Counted from the first letter of the stretch, positions 12,956 to 21,610 are shown. The stretch: DNA of 58,208 nucleotides from Streptomyces ossamyceticus (GCF_001418475.1 NZ_LIQX01000094.1:437-58644); one strand, 5' to 3'. Notes: a model not told the origin generated them from the sequence alone. Translations and numbers: made by a program.

Positions 12956-14233
12956 GTGGACACGATTGCCAGTCTCTTCAGCTTCATCACGACACCCGTC
13001 TCCTGGGTCATCGTCCAGTTCCACACGGTGTACGGCGCCCTCTTCGGCGATGACACCGGGTGGGCCTGGGGCCTGTCCATCGTGTCCCTGGTGATCCTGA
13101 TCCGGATCTGCCTGATCCCGCTCTTCGTGAAGCAGATCAAGGCGACGCGGGCCATGCAGACGCTCCAGCCCGAGATGAAGAAGATCCAGGAGCGCTACAA
13201 GAACGACAAGCAGCGTCAGTCCGAAGAGATGATGAAGCTGTACAAGGAGACGGGCACCAACCCGCTCTCCTCGTGCCTTCCCATCCTGGCGCAGTCCCCG
13301 TTCTTCTTCGCCCTGTACCACGTGCTCAACAGCATCGCGAACAACGACACCATCGGTGTCATCAACGAGAGCCTGCTGCAGAGCGCGCAGAAGGCGCACA
13401 TCTTCGGCGCCCCGCTGGCCGCGACCTTCACGGACAGCGCGGCCGAGGCGTCGGCGCTCGACGCTTCCATCACCACGGTCCGCATCGTGACCGCGATCAT
13501 GATCGTCCTGATGTCGCTGTCGCAGTTCTACACGCAGCGTCAGCTGATGACGAAGAACGTCGACACCACGGTGAAGACGCCGTTCATGCAGCAGCAGAAG
13601 ATGCTGATGTACATCTTCCCGATCATGTTCGCCGTCTTCGGCATCAACTTCCCCGTCGGTGTCCTCGTCTACTGGCTGACCACCAACGTGTGGACCATGG
13701 GCCAGCAGATGTACGTCATCCACAACAACCCGACCCCGGGTTCCAAGGCCCAGGCCGCGTACTTGGAGCGCCTCCTCAAGCACGTCACGCGCCACGGCAA
13801 GACCCGCAACCGGCGTGAGCGCGCCATCGTCAAGGCGATCGTCGTCAAGGGCCGTGACCGCAACGAGTACGAGCGGAAGTTCATCAACGGTCTGAACAAG
13901 GAGGGCCTCGCGGCCCAGACCGACGGAACCGTGATCAAGGGCGAGGCCTCGGCCGTGGCCACCGCCGAGGACGGTACGCCGACTCCCGCCAGGCGTCAGC
14001 AGCCCAAGCGCCAGACCAAGGCCCAGCGTCAGGCCGGTGTCACGAAGACCGCCGACGACGCCGAGCAGCAGAGCGCGCCCACCTCGCTCAGCAAGTCCGA
14101 CGAGCCCGAGGACGCCACGCCGGCGGCCGCAGCCAAGAAGGCGGCGCCCAAGCCCGGAACCAGCGGCCGCAGCAAGGCCCAGTCCGGTCAGCGCAAGGGC
14201 CAGCAGCGCCCCAAGTCCCCGTCCAAGAAGTAA
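12956..14233 (+). CDS. yidC: Membrane protein insertase YidC (Oxa1 family)
   Basis: Inner-membrane insertase, 425 residues, of the Gram-positive form lacking the large periplasmic domain. Membrane segments include [36 protein letters not shown] (with the hydrophilic-groove arginine in LIRICLIP), [26 protein letters not shown] and [23 protein letters not shown] cytoplasmic coiled hairpin, [21 protein letters not shown], lies between the first groove helix and the next. The last about 150 residues are a Lys/Ala/Pro/Gln-rich tail, probably ribosome- or RNA-contacting. Starts with GTG at 12956. Confidence 0.95.
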   Translation: MDTIASLFSFITTPVSWVIVQFHTVYGALFGDDTGWAWGLSIVSLVILIRICLIPLFVKQIKATRAMQTLQPEMKKIQERYKNDKQRQSEEMMKLYKETGTNPLSSCLPILAQSPFFFALYHVLNSIANNDTIGVINESLLQSAQKAHIFGAPLAATFTDSAAEASALDASITTVRIVTAIMIVLMSLSQFYTQRQLMTKNVDTTVKTPFMQQQKMLMYIFPIMFAVFGINFPVGVLVYWLTTNVWTMGQQMYVIHNNPTPGSKAQAAYLERLLKHVTRHGKTRNRRERAIVKAIVVKGRDRNEYERKFINGLNKEGLAAQTDGTVIKGEASAVATAEDGTPTPARRQQPKRQTKAQRQAGVTKTADDAEQQSAPTSLSKSDEPEDATPAAAAKKAAPKPGTSGRSKAQSGQRKGQQRPKSPSKK

Positions 14234-14248
14234 GAAGGAGCCCATCCC

Positions 14249-14761
14249 GTGACGGAAGGCACCACCTCCGCCGCCTCCGAGGGTGGAGACACCCTGACCC
14301 GCCTGGAGCAGGAGGGTGAGATCGCGGCGGACTACCTGGAAGGTCTGCTGGACATCGCCGATCTCGACGGCGACATCGACATGGACGTCGAGGCCGACCG
14401 CGCCTCTGTCTCGATCATCAGCGACAGCGGCAGCCGCGACCTGCAGAAGCTCGTCGGCCGGGAAGGCGAGGTGCTCGAGGCACTCCAGGAGCTCACGCGC
14501 CTGGCCGTGCACCGCGAGACCGGTGATCGCAGCCGCCTGATGCTCGACATCGCCGGCTACCGCGCCAAGAAGCGTGCCGAGCTCTCCGAGCTGGGTGCCA
14601 AGGCCGCGGCCGAGGCGAAGAGCACCGGTGAGCCCGTCAAGCTGAAGCCGATGACGCCCTTCGAGCGCAAGGTCGTGCACGACGCGGTCAAGACCGCGGG
14701 CCTGCGCAGCGAGTCCGAGGGCGAGGAGCCCCAGCGCTTCGTCGTCGTGCTGCCTGCCTGA
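14249..14761 (+). CDS. jag: Jag/KhpB-type KH and R3H RNA-binding protein
   Basis: 170-residue RNA-binding protein usually encoded after yidC. The KH part holds LVGREGEVLEALQELTRLAVHRETGDRSR (about 68-96), whose GREGE loop corresponds to the KH nucleic-acid loop. The R3H part is PMTPFERKVVHDAVKTAG, ending SEGEEPQRFVVVLPA. The GTG at 14249 has AAGGAG at 14235-14240. A strong terminator follows at 14781. In other bacteria KhpB affects cell division and sRNA function; its role here is not known from sequence. Confidence 0.9.
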   Translation: MTEGTTSAASEGGDTLTRLEQEGEIAADYLEGLLDIADLDGDIDMDVEADRASVSIISDSGSRDLQKLVGREGEVLEALQELTRLAVHRETGDRSRLMLDIAGYRAKKRAELSELGAKAAAEAKSTGEPVKLKPMTPFERKVVHDAVKTAGLRSESEGEEPQRFVVVLPA

Positions 14762-14780
14762 TTCGGTACGTACGTCTCTC

Positions 14781-14808
14781 CGGCCCCGTCTGCCCGCAGG
14801 CGGGGCCG
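14781..14808 (+). terminator. Terminator hairpin after jag
   Basis: CGGCCCCG and CGGGGCCG arms (14781-14788 and 14801-14808), extended inward by a T-G pair and CTG/CAG around a CCCG loop, followed by AACTTTG. It should end the rpmH operon, so rsmG probably has its own promoter in 14809-14876. Confidence 0.75.
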
Positions 14809-14876
14809 AACTTTGTCAGCCTGTTGTTCTGGTGTCAGCGCACAGTGCGCTCTTGCGGTACGGAAGGACGGTCCCC

Positions 14877-15593
14877 GTGACGGAGGCAGCGGAGCTTCCC
14901 CCTGCGCCCGAGCAGGCGCGCGACGTATTCGGTGATCGCTACGCGGACGCGGTCCGGTACGCCGAACTGCTGGCGGAAGCGGGAGTGAAGCGGGGGCTCA
15001 TCGGCCCGCGGGAAGTACCTCGGCTGTGGGAGAGGCACCTGCTGAACTGCGCGGTGCTCTCCGAGGTCGTCCCCGAGGGAGTGACGGTCTGCGATGTCGG
15101 CTCCGGTGCCGGTCTGCCCGGAATCCCGCTGGCGCTCGTTCGGGACGACCTGAAGATCACGCTGCTGGAGCCGCTGCTGCGGCGCACCAACTTCCTGACC
15201 GAGGTCGTGGAGCTGCTGGGCCTCGACCACGTCACGGTGCTCCGAGGCCGTGCCGAAGAAGTCCTCGGCACGCTCCAGCCGGTCCACGTGGTGACAGCAC
15301 GGGCCGTGGCTCCCCTGGACCGACTGGCCACCTGGGGCATTCCGCTCCTGCGTCCGTACGGAGAGATGCTGGCGCTCAAGGGCGACACCGCCGAGGAGGA
15401 GCTCAAGAGCGCGGCCACGGCGCTGAGCAAGCTCGGCGCGGTGGAGACCTCCATCCACCATGTCGGCGAGGGCGTGGTGGATCCGCTCTCCACGGTCGTC
15501 CGTGTGGAGGTCGGCGAGAGCCCGGGTGGTGTCCGCTTCGCAGCGAAGCGAGCGAAGGCGGCCCGGACGGGACGGGCCCGCCGACGTCGTTGA
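14877..15593 (+). CDS. rsmG: 16S rRNA (guanine-527-N7)-methyltransferase RsmG
   Basis: SAM-dependent methylase (GidB) modifying G527 of 16S rRNA (E. coli numbering); loss gives low-level streptomycin resistance in several bacteria, including Streptomyces. 238 residues. The SAM motif is VCDVGSGAGLPGIPLAL, followed by ITLLEPLLRRTNFL and VTARAVAPLDRL. The C-terminus is a short Arg-rich tail. I chose the GTG at 14877 because GGAAGGA lies 8 bases upstream; the longer in-frame start at 14832 lacks one. Located between jag and parA as usual. Confidence 0.94.
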   Translation: MTEAAELPPAPEQARDVFGDRYADAVRYAELLAEAGVKRGLIGPREVPRLWERHLLNCAVLSEVVPEGVTVCDVGSGAGLPGIPLALVRDDLKITLLEPLLRRTNFLTEVVELLGLDHVTVLRGRAEEVLGTLQPVHVVTARAVAPLDRLATWGIPLLRPYGEMLALKGDTAEEELKSAATALSKLGAVETSIHHVGEGVVDPLSTVVRVEVGESPGGVRFAAKRAKAARTGRARRRR

Positions 15594-15909
15594 CGGCGAT
15601 GCTCGGCGAGCGGCCACTGGCCTTGTCGCTCGACACGCGGGCTGATCCGTCCTGACGACGAGGCATACTCCACACAAGCCCCCAACCTACGCATGTCGGA
15701 GTGTCGCGCGGTGGTGGCCTGAGCGGCTATGCATCGTGTTTCACGTGAAACGTCGCTCATTGCTACACGGCATCATCGGCCGTGGCCGCGCCGCGGCCGA
15801 ACCGCGCGACCGGAAGCCTCTCGGGTCACTCGGAGAGGCGAGGGAGATTTCCACAGAGGTGGATTTCTCCACAGAACCCCAGGCCTCACTGGTTCACGAC
15901 CCCGAAGAC
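15594..15909. promoter_or_regulatory. rsmG-parA spacer with parS
   Basis: 316-bp stretch with one parS (15738-15751). The parA frame is open from a GTG at 15736 that sits on the parS, but the segment 15736-15909 shows no conserved protein feature, so I treat it as leader. No convincing -35/-10 pair was seen; parA promoters are probably here. Confidence 0.5.
15738..15751. other. parS site 1
   Basis: Perfect GTTTCACGTGAAAC centromere site in the parA leader, overlapping an alternative parA GTG. ParB binding is inferred from the exact consensus. Confidence 0.95.
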
Positions 15910-16983
15910 ATGGGAGGCTCTGTTCATTGCGAGCCTGAAGTCGAGGAGAGTGAATCCTTGCGGTCCGACGCCAACATCGCGGGACCGATGACCGATCCGG
16001 TCCCCGGTCCCCGTACCGAATCGATGGGGGAGGATGTTTCACGTGAAACACCGCCCCCAATGGACGACACTCCCATCGGTCGTGCTGCTCAACTGGCGGT
16101 AGAGGCTCTGGGCCGCGCCGGGGAAGGGCTGCCCCGGCCTGAGCAGACTCGGGTCATGGTGGTCGCCAACCAAAAGGGCGGTGTGGGCAAGACCACGACC
16201 ACGGTCAACCTCGCCGCATCGCTGGCTCTGCATGGCGCCCGTGTTCTGGTGATCGACCTGGATCCCCAGGGCAATGCCTCCACCGCGCTGGGGATCGACC
16301 ACCACGCCGAGGTGCCGTCCATCTACGACGTGCTGGTCGAGAGCAAGCCTCTGGCCGAGATCGTCCAGCCCGTTCCCGATGTCGAGGGACTCTTCTGCGC
16401 TCCCGCCACGATCGATCTCGCCGGTGCGGAGATCGAGCTGGTGTCCCTGGTGGCCCGTGAGAGCCGACTCCAGCGAGCGATTCAGGCGTACGAGCAGCCG
16501 CTGGACTACATCCTGATCGACTGTCCTCCCTCGCTCGGCCTGCTGACAGTCAACGCATTGGTGGCCGGCCAGGAAGTCCTCATCCCGATCCAGTGCGAGT
16601 ACTACGCACTGGAGGGCCTCGGCCAGCTGCTCCGCAACGTCGACCTGGTGCGGGGGCACCTCAACCCCACCCTCCATGTGTCGACCATCCTGCTCACCAT
16701 GTACGACGGCCGGACGCGTCTTGCCTCCCAGGTCGCCGACGAGGTACGCAACCACTTCGGCGACGAGGTGCTGCGGACGAGCATTCCGCGCTCTGTCCGT
16801 ATCTCGGAGGCCCCCAGCTACGGGCAGACCGTGCTGACTTACGATCCAGGATCGAGCGGTGCCCTCTCCTACCTTGAGGCGGCACGAGAAATCGCGCTGA
16901 AGGGCGTCGGCTTGGGCTATGACCCGACGCACGCCCACATTGGCGCACAGAACAACCCGAGCATGGTGGAGGGGATCCAGTGA
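15910..16983 (+). CDS. parA: Chromosome partitioning ATPase ParA
   Basis: Walker-type ATPase that moves or positions ParB-parS complexes; in Streptomyces it acts during sporulation septation. 357 residues from the ATG at 15910. The deviant Walker A is NQKGGVGKTTTTVNLAASL (Lys about 94), then VLVIDLDPQGNASTALG and the Walker B region ILIDCPPSLGLLTVNAL. The first about 75 residues are an unconserved acidic extension containing an in-frame parS read as VSRET (43-47). The start is uncertain: a TTG at 15958 follows a GAGGAG (15943-15948), and ATG 15988 is also possible. The stop overlaps parB by four bases. Confidence 0.94.
   Translation: MGGSVHCEPEVEESESLRSDANIAGPMTDPVPGPRTESMGEDVSRETPPPMDDTPIGRAAQLAVEALGRAGEGLPRPEQTRVMVVANQKGGVGKTTTTVNLAASLALHGARVLVIDLDPQGNASTALGIDHHAEVPSIYDVLVESKPLAEIVQPVPDVEGLFCAPATIDLAGAEIELVSLVARESRLQRAIQAYEQPLDYILIDCPPSLGLLTVNALVAGQEVLIPIQCEYYALEGLGQLLRNVDLVRGHLNPTLHVSTILLTMYDGRTRLASQVADEVRNHFGDEVLRTSIPRSVRISEAPSYGQTVLTYDPGSSGALSYLEAAREIALKGVGLGYDPTHAHIGAQNNPSMVEGIQ
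16036..16049. other. parS site 2 (inside parA)
   Basis: Perfect GTTTCACGTGAAAC within parA codons, read as Val-Ser-Arg-Glu-Thr in the disordered N-terminal extension. Confidence 0.95.
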
Positions 16984-18080
16984 GCGAGCGACGGAGGGGG
17001 TTGGGCCGTGGTCTCGGCGCACTGATCCCTGCAGCCCCAACTGGGGAGAAGGCGGCGCCGCCGGCCATCGGTGGACCCGCGTCCCCCTCCCCGGCAGCGG
17101 TACCGGTTCTCACCCAGGAACGTGGGGTGGCGGCCGCGAGGGTGGCCACGCTGCCCCATGTTTCACGTGAAACAGAGGAGCTGCCTTCGAACGGCGGCGT
17201 CGAGGTGCCCGCAGCACCTATCGGCGCCCACTTCGCCGAGCTGCCCCTCGACTCCATCACGCCGAACCCGCGGCAGCCCCGTGAGGTGTTCGACGAGGAC
17301 CTCCTCCAGGAGCTGGTCACCTCCATCAAGGAAGTCGGCCTTCTCCAGCCCGTCGTCGTGCGGCAACTGGGGCCGGCCCGCTACGAGCTCATCATGGGTG
17401 AGCGGCGCTGGCGCGCCTGCCGTGAGGCCGGCCTGGAGGCGATCCCGGCGATCGTGCGTGCCACGGACGACGAGAAGCTTCTTCTGGACGCCCTCCTGGA
17501 GAACCTTCACCGGGCTCAGCTGAACCCGCTGGAAGAGGCCGCCGCCTACGACCAGTTGCTCCGGGACTTCAACTGCACGCACGACCAGCTGGCGGACCGC
17601 ATCGGTCGGTCCCGTCCTCAGGTCTCCAACACCCTGCGCCTGCTGAAGCTTTCGCCTGCAGTGCAGCGTCGTGTGGCCGCTGGTGTGCTCTCCGCCGGGC
17701 ACGCGCGGGCACTGCTCTCGGTCGAGGACTCGGAGGAGCAGGACAAGCTGGCGCACCGGATCGTGGCTGAGGGGCTTTCGGTGCGAGCGGTCGAGGAGAT
17801 CGTCACGCTCATGGGCTCGCGGCCCAAGACGACCTCACGCTCCAAGGGACCGCGCGCCGGCGCGCGTGTCTCCCCCGCGCTGAGCGATCTGGCGACCCGG
17901 CTCTCGGACCGCTTCGAGACCCGGGTGAAGGTCGACCTGGGCCAGAAGAAGGGAAAGATCACAGTCGAGTTCGCCTCGATGGAAGATCTGGAGCGCATCC
18001 TGTCGTCGCTCGCCCCGGGTGAAGGACCCGTCCTTCAGCGGAGCCTGCTGGACGACGACAGCGACGAGAGCGAAGCCTGA
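16980..18080 (+). CDS. parB: Chromosome partitioning CTPase ParB
   Basis: Centromere-binding CTP-dependent clamp that loads at parS and spreads. 366 residues. Order: ParA-contacting N-terminus [14 protein letters not shown] (4-17), a variable linker to about 85 containing an in-frame parS read VSRET (61-65), the CTP-binding domain with LPLDSITPNPRQPR and GERRWRACREAG, the parS-reading HTH THDQLADRIGRSRPQVSNTLRLLKLS, and a C-terminal dimerisation domain. The GTG at 16980 overlaps the parA stop. Followed by a perfect 16-bp hairpin. Confidence 0.96.
   Translation: MSERRRGLGRGLGALIPAAPTGEKAAPPAIGGPASPSPAAVPVLTQERGVAAARVATLPHVSRETEELPSNGGVEVPAAPIGAHFAELPLDSITPNPRQPREVFDEDLLQELVTSIKEVGLLQPVVVRQLGPARYELIMGERRWRACREAGLEAIPAIVRATDDEKLLLDALLENLHRAQLNPLEEAAAYDQLLRDFNCTHDQLADRIGRSRPQVSNTLRLLKLSPAVQRRVAAGVLSAGHARALLSVEDSEEQDKLAHRIVAEGLSVRAVEEIVTLMGSRPKTTSRSKGPRAGARVSPALSDLATRLSDRFETRVKVDLGQKKGKITVEFASMEDLERILSSLAPGEGPVLQRSLLDDDSDESEA
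17160..17173. other. parS site 3 (inside parB)
   Basis: Perfect site in the linker of ParB, codons again read Val-Ser-Arg-Glu-Thr. Confidence 0.95.
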
Positions 18081-18121
18081 ACCGTCGATCGGTAGGACGC
18101 CTGTCGGCTGGTCGACCGCAT

Positions 18122-18161
18122 GAGCGGGCAGTGTCCGATGTATACCGGACACTGCCCGCTC
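18122..18161. terminator. Terminator hairpin after parB
   Basis: Perfect 16-bp inverted repeat (18122-18137 with 18146-18161), arms GAGCGGGCAGTGTCCG and its complement, 8-base loop, followed by TTTG. A 300-residue ORF starting at 18120 begins inside this hairpin and is therefore not the true acetyltransferase start. Confidence 0.85.
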
Positions 18162-18258
18162 TTTGCTGGCAGGCAGTGTCTAGGCAATCACATCGTCGAT
18201 ACGATGCGGTGGGGTAGGGCGCATCCACCTTGTGACACCTTCATGGGAGGCGGGGGCA

Positions 18259-18516
18259 ATGCGAACCGTGAGCCGTTCCGGTCTGCTGACCGTCGGCCTG
18301 GGGCTGGGTGCGATCGGCGGATTCGTCGGCAGCCTGCTCAGGGAGCGAAGCGCTCTGACAGCCGCTCGCGACGCTGCGGGCGTAGGAAGCGAGGAACAGC
18401 CTTCATGGGGCGCCGGCTCGTACCGCTCACGCTGGACAACCTTCAGGACCTTCCCCAGCGCTGCCGCTCGTGCGTCTTCTGGGAGTTGGACCCCGTCAGC
18501 GGTGAGGCAGCGCTAA
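18259..18516 (+). CDS. Possible small membrane protein (85 residues)
   Basis: Unrecognised small ORF. The ATG at 18259 follows GGAGG (18245-18249) at good spacing. Residues 6-27 form one hydrophobic glycine-rich segment (SGLLTVGLGLGAIGGFVGSL) followed by LLRERSALTAAR. Third codon positions up to the overlap are mostly G/C. It overlaps the next gene by about 110 bases in another frame, and the C-terminal part in the overlap is Ser/Arg-rich and less protein-like, so the real product may be defined mainly by its first 45 residues. Alternative: a non-coding leader of the acetyltransferase. Confidence 0.4.
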   Translation: MRTVSRSGLLTVGLGLGAIGGFVGSLLRERSALTAARDAAGVGSEEQPSWGAGSYRSRWTTFRTFPSAAARASSGSWTPSAVRQR

Positions 18517-19022
18517 AGGCCGGTACTCCCGCACTGGAGAAGGAAGCCTGGATCTCCGCCGTTCTTCTGGACTGGGGGTCCTGCGGACGAGTCGTCTATG
18601 TGGACGACGTCCCTGCGGGGTTCGTGCTCTACGCACCGCCGGCCTATGTGCCACGCTCGACGGCGTTCCCGACGAGCCCGGTCTCCCCGGACGCGGTTCA
18701 GTTGATGACCGCCTACATCGTGCCCGGCTTTCAGGGGCAGGGGCTCGGTCGGGTGATGGTGCAGACGGTGGCCAAGGACCTCCTGCGGCGAGGCTTCAAG
18801 GCGGTCGAGGCCTTCGGTGACGCACGCTGGAAGGAGCCGGCCTGTGTGTTGCCCGCCGACCATCTGACCGCCGTGGGCTTCAAGACGGTCCGTCCTCATC
18901 CTGCTTACCCTCGACTGCGGTTGGAGCTGCGGACGACGCTGTCCTGGAAGGAGGACGTCGAGTTGGCGCTCGACCGGCTTCTGGGAGCTGTCCAGAAGGA
19001 GCCCGCCCTGCGGCCGCTCTGA
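18405..19022 (+). CDS. GNAT family N-acetyltransferase
   Basis: 205-residue acetyltransferase of unknown substrate. The acetyl-CoA loop is AYIVPGFQGQGLGRVMVQTVAKDLL (Q-x-x-G-x-G type). The N-terminus LVPLTLDNLQDLPQRCRSCVFWELDP carries two cysteines close together. The ATG at 18405 has GAGGAA 8 bases upstream (18391-18396). This gene lies between parB and the trx genes; it ends before a strong bidirectional terminator and a parS. The conserved position beside parB is noteworthy but gives no function. Confidence 0.85.
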   Translation: MGRRLVPLTLDNLQDLPQRCRSCVFWELDPVSGEAALKAGTPALEKEAWISAVLLDWGSCGRVVYVDDVPAGFVLYAPPAYVPRSTAFPTSPVSPDAVQLMTAYIVPGFQGQGLGRVMVQTVAKDLLRRGFKAVEAFGDARWKEPACVLPADHLTAVGFKTVRPHPAYPRLRLELRTTLSWKEDVELALDRLLGAVQKEPALRPL

Positions 19023-19052
19023 GGGCGACCGGGCTGGAACGTGTGTGCAAGC

Positions 19053-19085
19053 GAGGGGGCCGATCCCGATGGGATCGGCCCCCTC
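19053..19085. terminator. Bidirectional terminator between GNAT and trxA
   Basis: Perfect 15-bp inverted repeat (19053-19067 with 19071-19085) with a 3-base loop, between convergent genes. A parS starts three bases after it. Confidence 0.85.
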
Positions 19086-19087
19086 AT

Positions 19088-19101
19088 GTTTCACGTGAAA
19101 C
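19088..19101. other. parS site 4
   Basis: Perfect site, immediately after the terminator hairpin 19053-19085, between the convergent GNAT and trxA genes. Confidence 0.95.
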
Positions 19102-19155
19102 ATCGTCGCCGAGTGACTACGGCGGCACCTTGCGGCGGTGTTGCCTGGCCGACGC

Positions 19156-19488
19156 CTACTGGGCGATGAAGTCCTGGAGGTCACGCACGATCGCAGCCTT
19201 CGGCTTGGCACCGACGATGGTCTTGGCGACCTCGCCGCCCTGGTAGACGTTCAGGGTCGGGATGGACATGACGCCGTACTTGGCTGCCGTGGCCGGGTTC
19301 TCGTCGATGTTGAGCTTGACGATCTCGATCTTGTCGCCGTACTCCTGGGCGATCGCTTCGAGGGACGGCGCGATCTGGCGGCACGGGCCGCACCACGCGG
19401 CCCAGAAGTCCACCAGGACGGGCTTGTCGTTCTTGAGGACGTCCTGCTCGAAGGAATCGTCGGTCACGTTCTTCAGGGTGCCGGCCAC
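19156..19488 (-). CDS. trxA: Thioredoxin
   Basis: Disulfide reductase substrate protein, 110 residues, with the classical active site WAAWCGPCRQIAP (Cys33 and Cys36) and the cis-proline loop MSIPTLNVYQGG. Start ATG at 19488. It is the last gene of the minus-strand run and follows trxB by 41 bp, so the pair forms a thioredoxin/thioredoxin-reductase system. Next to a SigM-type sigma factor and its anti-sigma factor, as in Mycobacterium tuberculosis (trxC beside trxB2). Confidence 0.96.
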   Translation of the reverse strand: MAGTLKNVTDDSFEQDVLKNDKPVLVDFWAAWCGPCRQIAPSLEAIAQEYGDKIEIVKLNIDENPATAAKYGVMSIPTLNVYQGGEVAKTIVGAKPKAAIVRDLQDFIAQ

Positions 19489-19529
19489 GGCGGGCTCCTA
19501 ACTGGTTGGTGCGGTGGGGCGGACGGGGG

Positions 19530-20501
19530 TCAGACGGTGGTCTTCTCGGGCTCGGCAGTCTGCTCGCCGTCCGCGAGGGCGGCGAGGAAGCGCTCGGCGT
19601 CGAGCGCGGCGGAGCAGCCGGTGCCGGCCGCGGTGATCGCCTGGCGGTAGGTGTGGTCGACGACATCGCCGGCGCCGAAGACACCGGTCAGGTTCGTCCG
19701 GGTCGAAGGGGAGGCGACCTTCAGGTAGCCCTCGTCGTCCAGGTCGAGCTGACCCTTGAAGAGTTCCGTGCGCGGGTCGTGGCCGATCGCGATGAACAGG
19801 CCCGTCACCGGCAGGTCGGACGTCTCGCCCGTCTTGAGATTGCGCAGCTTCAGCGCGGCGAGCTTCTGGTCACCCTGGATCTCCGCGACCTCGCTGTCCC
19901 AGATGAAGGAGATCTTCGGGTCGGCGAACGCACGCTCCTGCATCGCCTTGGAGGCGCGCAGCGTGTCCCGGCGGTGGACGACGGTCACGGACTTCGCGAA
20001 GCGGGAAAGGAAGGTGGCCTCCTCCATGGCCGTGTCACCGCCACCGATCACTGCGATGTCCTGGTCCTTGAAGAAGAACCCGTCACAGGTAGCACACCAG
20101 GAGACGCCTCGCCCGGAGAGGGCGTCCTCGTTGGGCAGCCCGAGCTTGCGGTGCTGCGAGCCCGTGGTGACGATGACGGCCTTGGCGCGGTGCACGGTGC
20201 CCGCAGTGTCCGTCACCGTCTTGATCTCGCCGGTCAGGTCGACGGCGACGACGTCGTCCGGAATGAGCTCGGCACCGAAGCGCTCGGCCTGGGCCCTCAT
20301 GTTGTCCATGAGGTCGGGGCCCATGATGCCGTCCCGGAAGCCGGGGAAGTTCTCCACATCGGTGGTGTTCATGAGCGCGCCGCCTGCGGTGACGGCTCCC
20401 TCGAACACCAGCGGCTTCAGCGATGCGCGCGCGGTGTAGAGCGCTGCCGTGTAGCCGGCGGGCCCGGAGCCGATGATGATCACGTTACGGACGTCGCTCA
20501 C
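19530..20501 (-). CDS. trxB: Thioredoxin reductase
   Basis: FAD/NADPH flavoenzyme that re-reduces thioredoxin, 323 residues. FAD site [19 protein letters not shown] (residues 8-26), redox-active CATC in [19 protein letters not shown] site [13 protein letters not shown], and the C-terminal FAD block [23 protein letters not shown]. The GTG at 20501 is chosen because GAGGAA lies upstream and homology begins there; the frame itself opens at 20576. Upstream is rsmA, 167 bp away. Confidence 0.95.
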   Translation of the reverse strand: MSDVRNVIIIGSGPAGYTAALYTARASLKPLVFEGAVTAGGALMNTTDVENFPGFRDGIMGPDLMDNMRAQAERFGAELIPDDVVAVDLTGEIKTVTDTAGTVHRAKAVIVTTGSQHRKLGLPNEDALSGRGVSWCATCDGFFFKDQDIAVIGGGDTAMEEATFLSRFAKSVTVVHRRDTLRASKAMQERAFADPKISFIWDSEVAEIQGDQKLAALKLRNLKTGETSDLPVTGLFIAIGHDPRTELFKGQLDLDDEGYLKVASPSTRTNLTGVFGAGDVVDHTYRQAITAAGTGCSAALDAERFLAALADGEQTAEPEKTTV

Positions 20502-20668
20502 GGCTTGATTCCTCGTCTCTGGAGAGTGCTGCGTACTGCCGGTGGGAGCTGCTCTCGGAACTCTCACCCCACCCAACGGATCCTAAGGGGCGCGCATTCC
20601 CGGTGTGTCCGGGCACACGGAGACGTCACACCGGACAGGGATGCCAGGGTGGCGCGGCACGCCGTTTC

Positions 20669-21610
20669 TCAGGGGCGGGCGTAGGTCTGCTTCAGCAGAA
20701 CCTCTCCGGCGGTTGCCGACGCCTTGCCCACGCAGGAGGCGTCGACGACGTAGGCCGTGACGTGCGAAGTGTCCTCCAGGACGGGCAACAGGACGAGATA
20801 GGCGTCCGCCCCCTGATAGGTCCCGGGTTCCGAAGCGATGGCCCCCGTCACGTCGCCGATGCCCTTGGCGATACAAGGGGGCACGTCCTTCGTGAGCTTC
20901 GTGGTGGGGTTCGAGTCGAAGTGCTCAGGATCGCCGGGTGCCGTATTGGCGCCGACCGAATCGCGGCTCGGTGCTTCCTTCGTCGTTTGGCCGCCGAGAA
21001 GATCGTCCACCCGCTTCTGAAGCTTGACGCCGGAGAACACGTCGGAGGCGGGGCTCTGAGCGCTCGGAGAGTTGTCGCCGGAGCCGCTGTCGTTCATCGA
21101 CTGGACGAGCAGTACACCGAGTCCCAGAGTGGCGGTCGCGAAGACCGCGGCAAGGATCCTGACGCGGCGAGCGCGTCGCTTGGGTGTGGAGCGGCCCGGC
21201 CCCGTGGGCCCCCGGCCATGACCGGAGGGACGATCGGCTGGCGTCGATGTTTCACGTGAAACATGAACACGGTCGTCCGCCCGCGACGTCGTGCCAGTCG
21301 TGACAGAGGAGTCGGAGGCTTCGGAGGTCTCTGCGATCTCCGGGTCGGGCGTGGTGGCGCTCAGCAAGGCTTCGGCAGCCAGAGCTGCATCGATCCGTCC
21401 CGCTACGTCGTCGGGCATGCGCGAAGGGCCCGGCAGGGTGCCGAGCACGCCGCGGATCTCCTCCAGCGAGGCATGCACATCGGCGCAGAGGGAGCATTCG
21501 TCCAGGTGCTGTCGGACGTCCTCGGTACGGGACGGCGGGAGAAGACCTTCGGTGAGGTCGGAGATCTCCTCGACGTCCGGGTGTCCGGCTGTGTCGGTCG
21601 TGGATGTCAC
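20669..21610 (-). CDS. rsmA: Zinc-finger-type (ZAS) anti-sigma factor for SigM
   Basis: 313-residue membrane anti-sigma factor. The N-terminal ZAS motif H-x3-C-x2-C is seen as HLDECSLC (His35, Cys39, Cys42), which in the family holds zinc and binds the cognate sigma factor. One membrane helix lies at about 151-170 (ILAAVFATATLGLGVLLV) and an extracytoplasmic domain of about 140 residues follows. The linker 85-150 is disordered and contains a parS read as VSRET (117-121). Start overlaps the sigM stop by ATGA. Symbol by analogy with the sigM-rsmA-trx order of Mycobacterium. Confidence 0.85.
   Translation of the reverse strand: MTSTTDTAGHPDVEEISDLTEGLLPPSRTEDVRQHLDECSLCADVHASLEEIRGVLGTLPGPSRMPDDVAGRIDAALAAEALLSATTPDPEIAETSEASDSSVTTGTTSRADDRVHVSRETSTPADRPSGHGRGPTGPGRSTPKRRARRVRILAAVFATATLGLGVLLVQSMNDSGSGDNSPSAQSPASDVFSGVKLQKRVDDLLGGQTTKEAPSRDSVGANTAPGDPEHFDSNPTTKLTKDVPPCIAKGIGDVTGAIASEPGTYQGADAYLVLLPVLEDTSHVTAYVVDASCVGKASATAGEVLLKQTYARP
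21249..21262. other. parS site 5 (inside rsmA)
   Basis: Perfect site within the anti-sigma gene, read as Val-Ser-Arg-Glu-Thr on the minus strand in the cytoplasmic linker. Confidence 0.95.

Noticed and set aside
15604..15634. Possible terminator after rsmG (CGAGCG ... CGCTCG)
   Set aside because: Stem is interrupted and asymmetrical; weaker than the other hairpins, so not listed.
15736..15909. Longer parA start at the GTG on parS site 1
   Set aside because: No ribosome-binding site and no conserved protein segment before residue 59 of the long form; kept as an alternative only.
18120..18404. N-terminal extension of the GNAT gene from 18120
   Set aside because: It starts inside the parB terminator hairpin; the internal ATG at 18405 has a proper ribosome-binding site.
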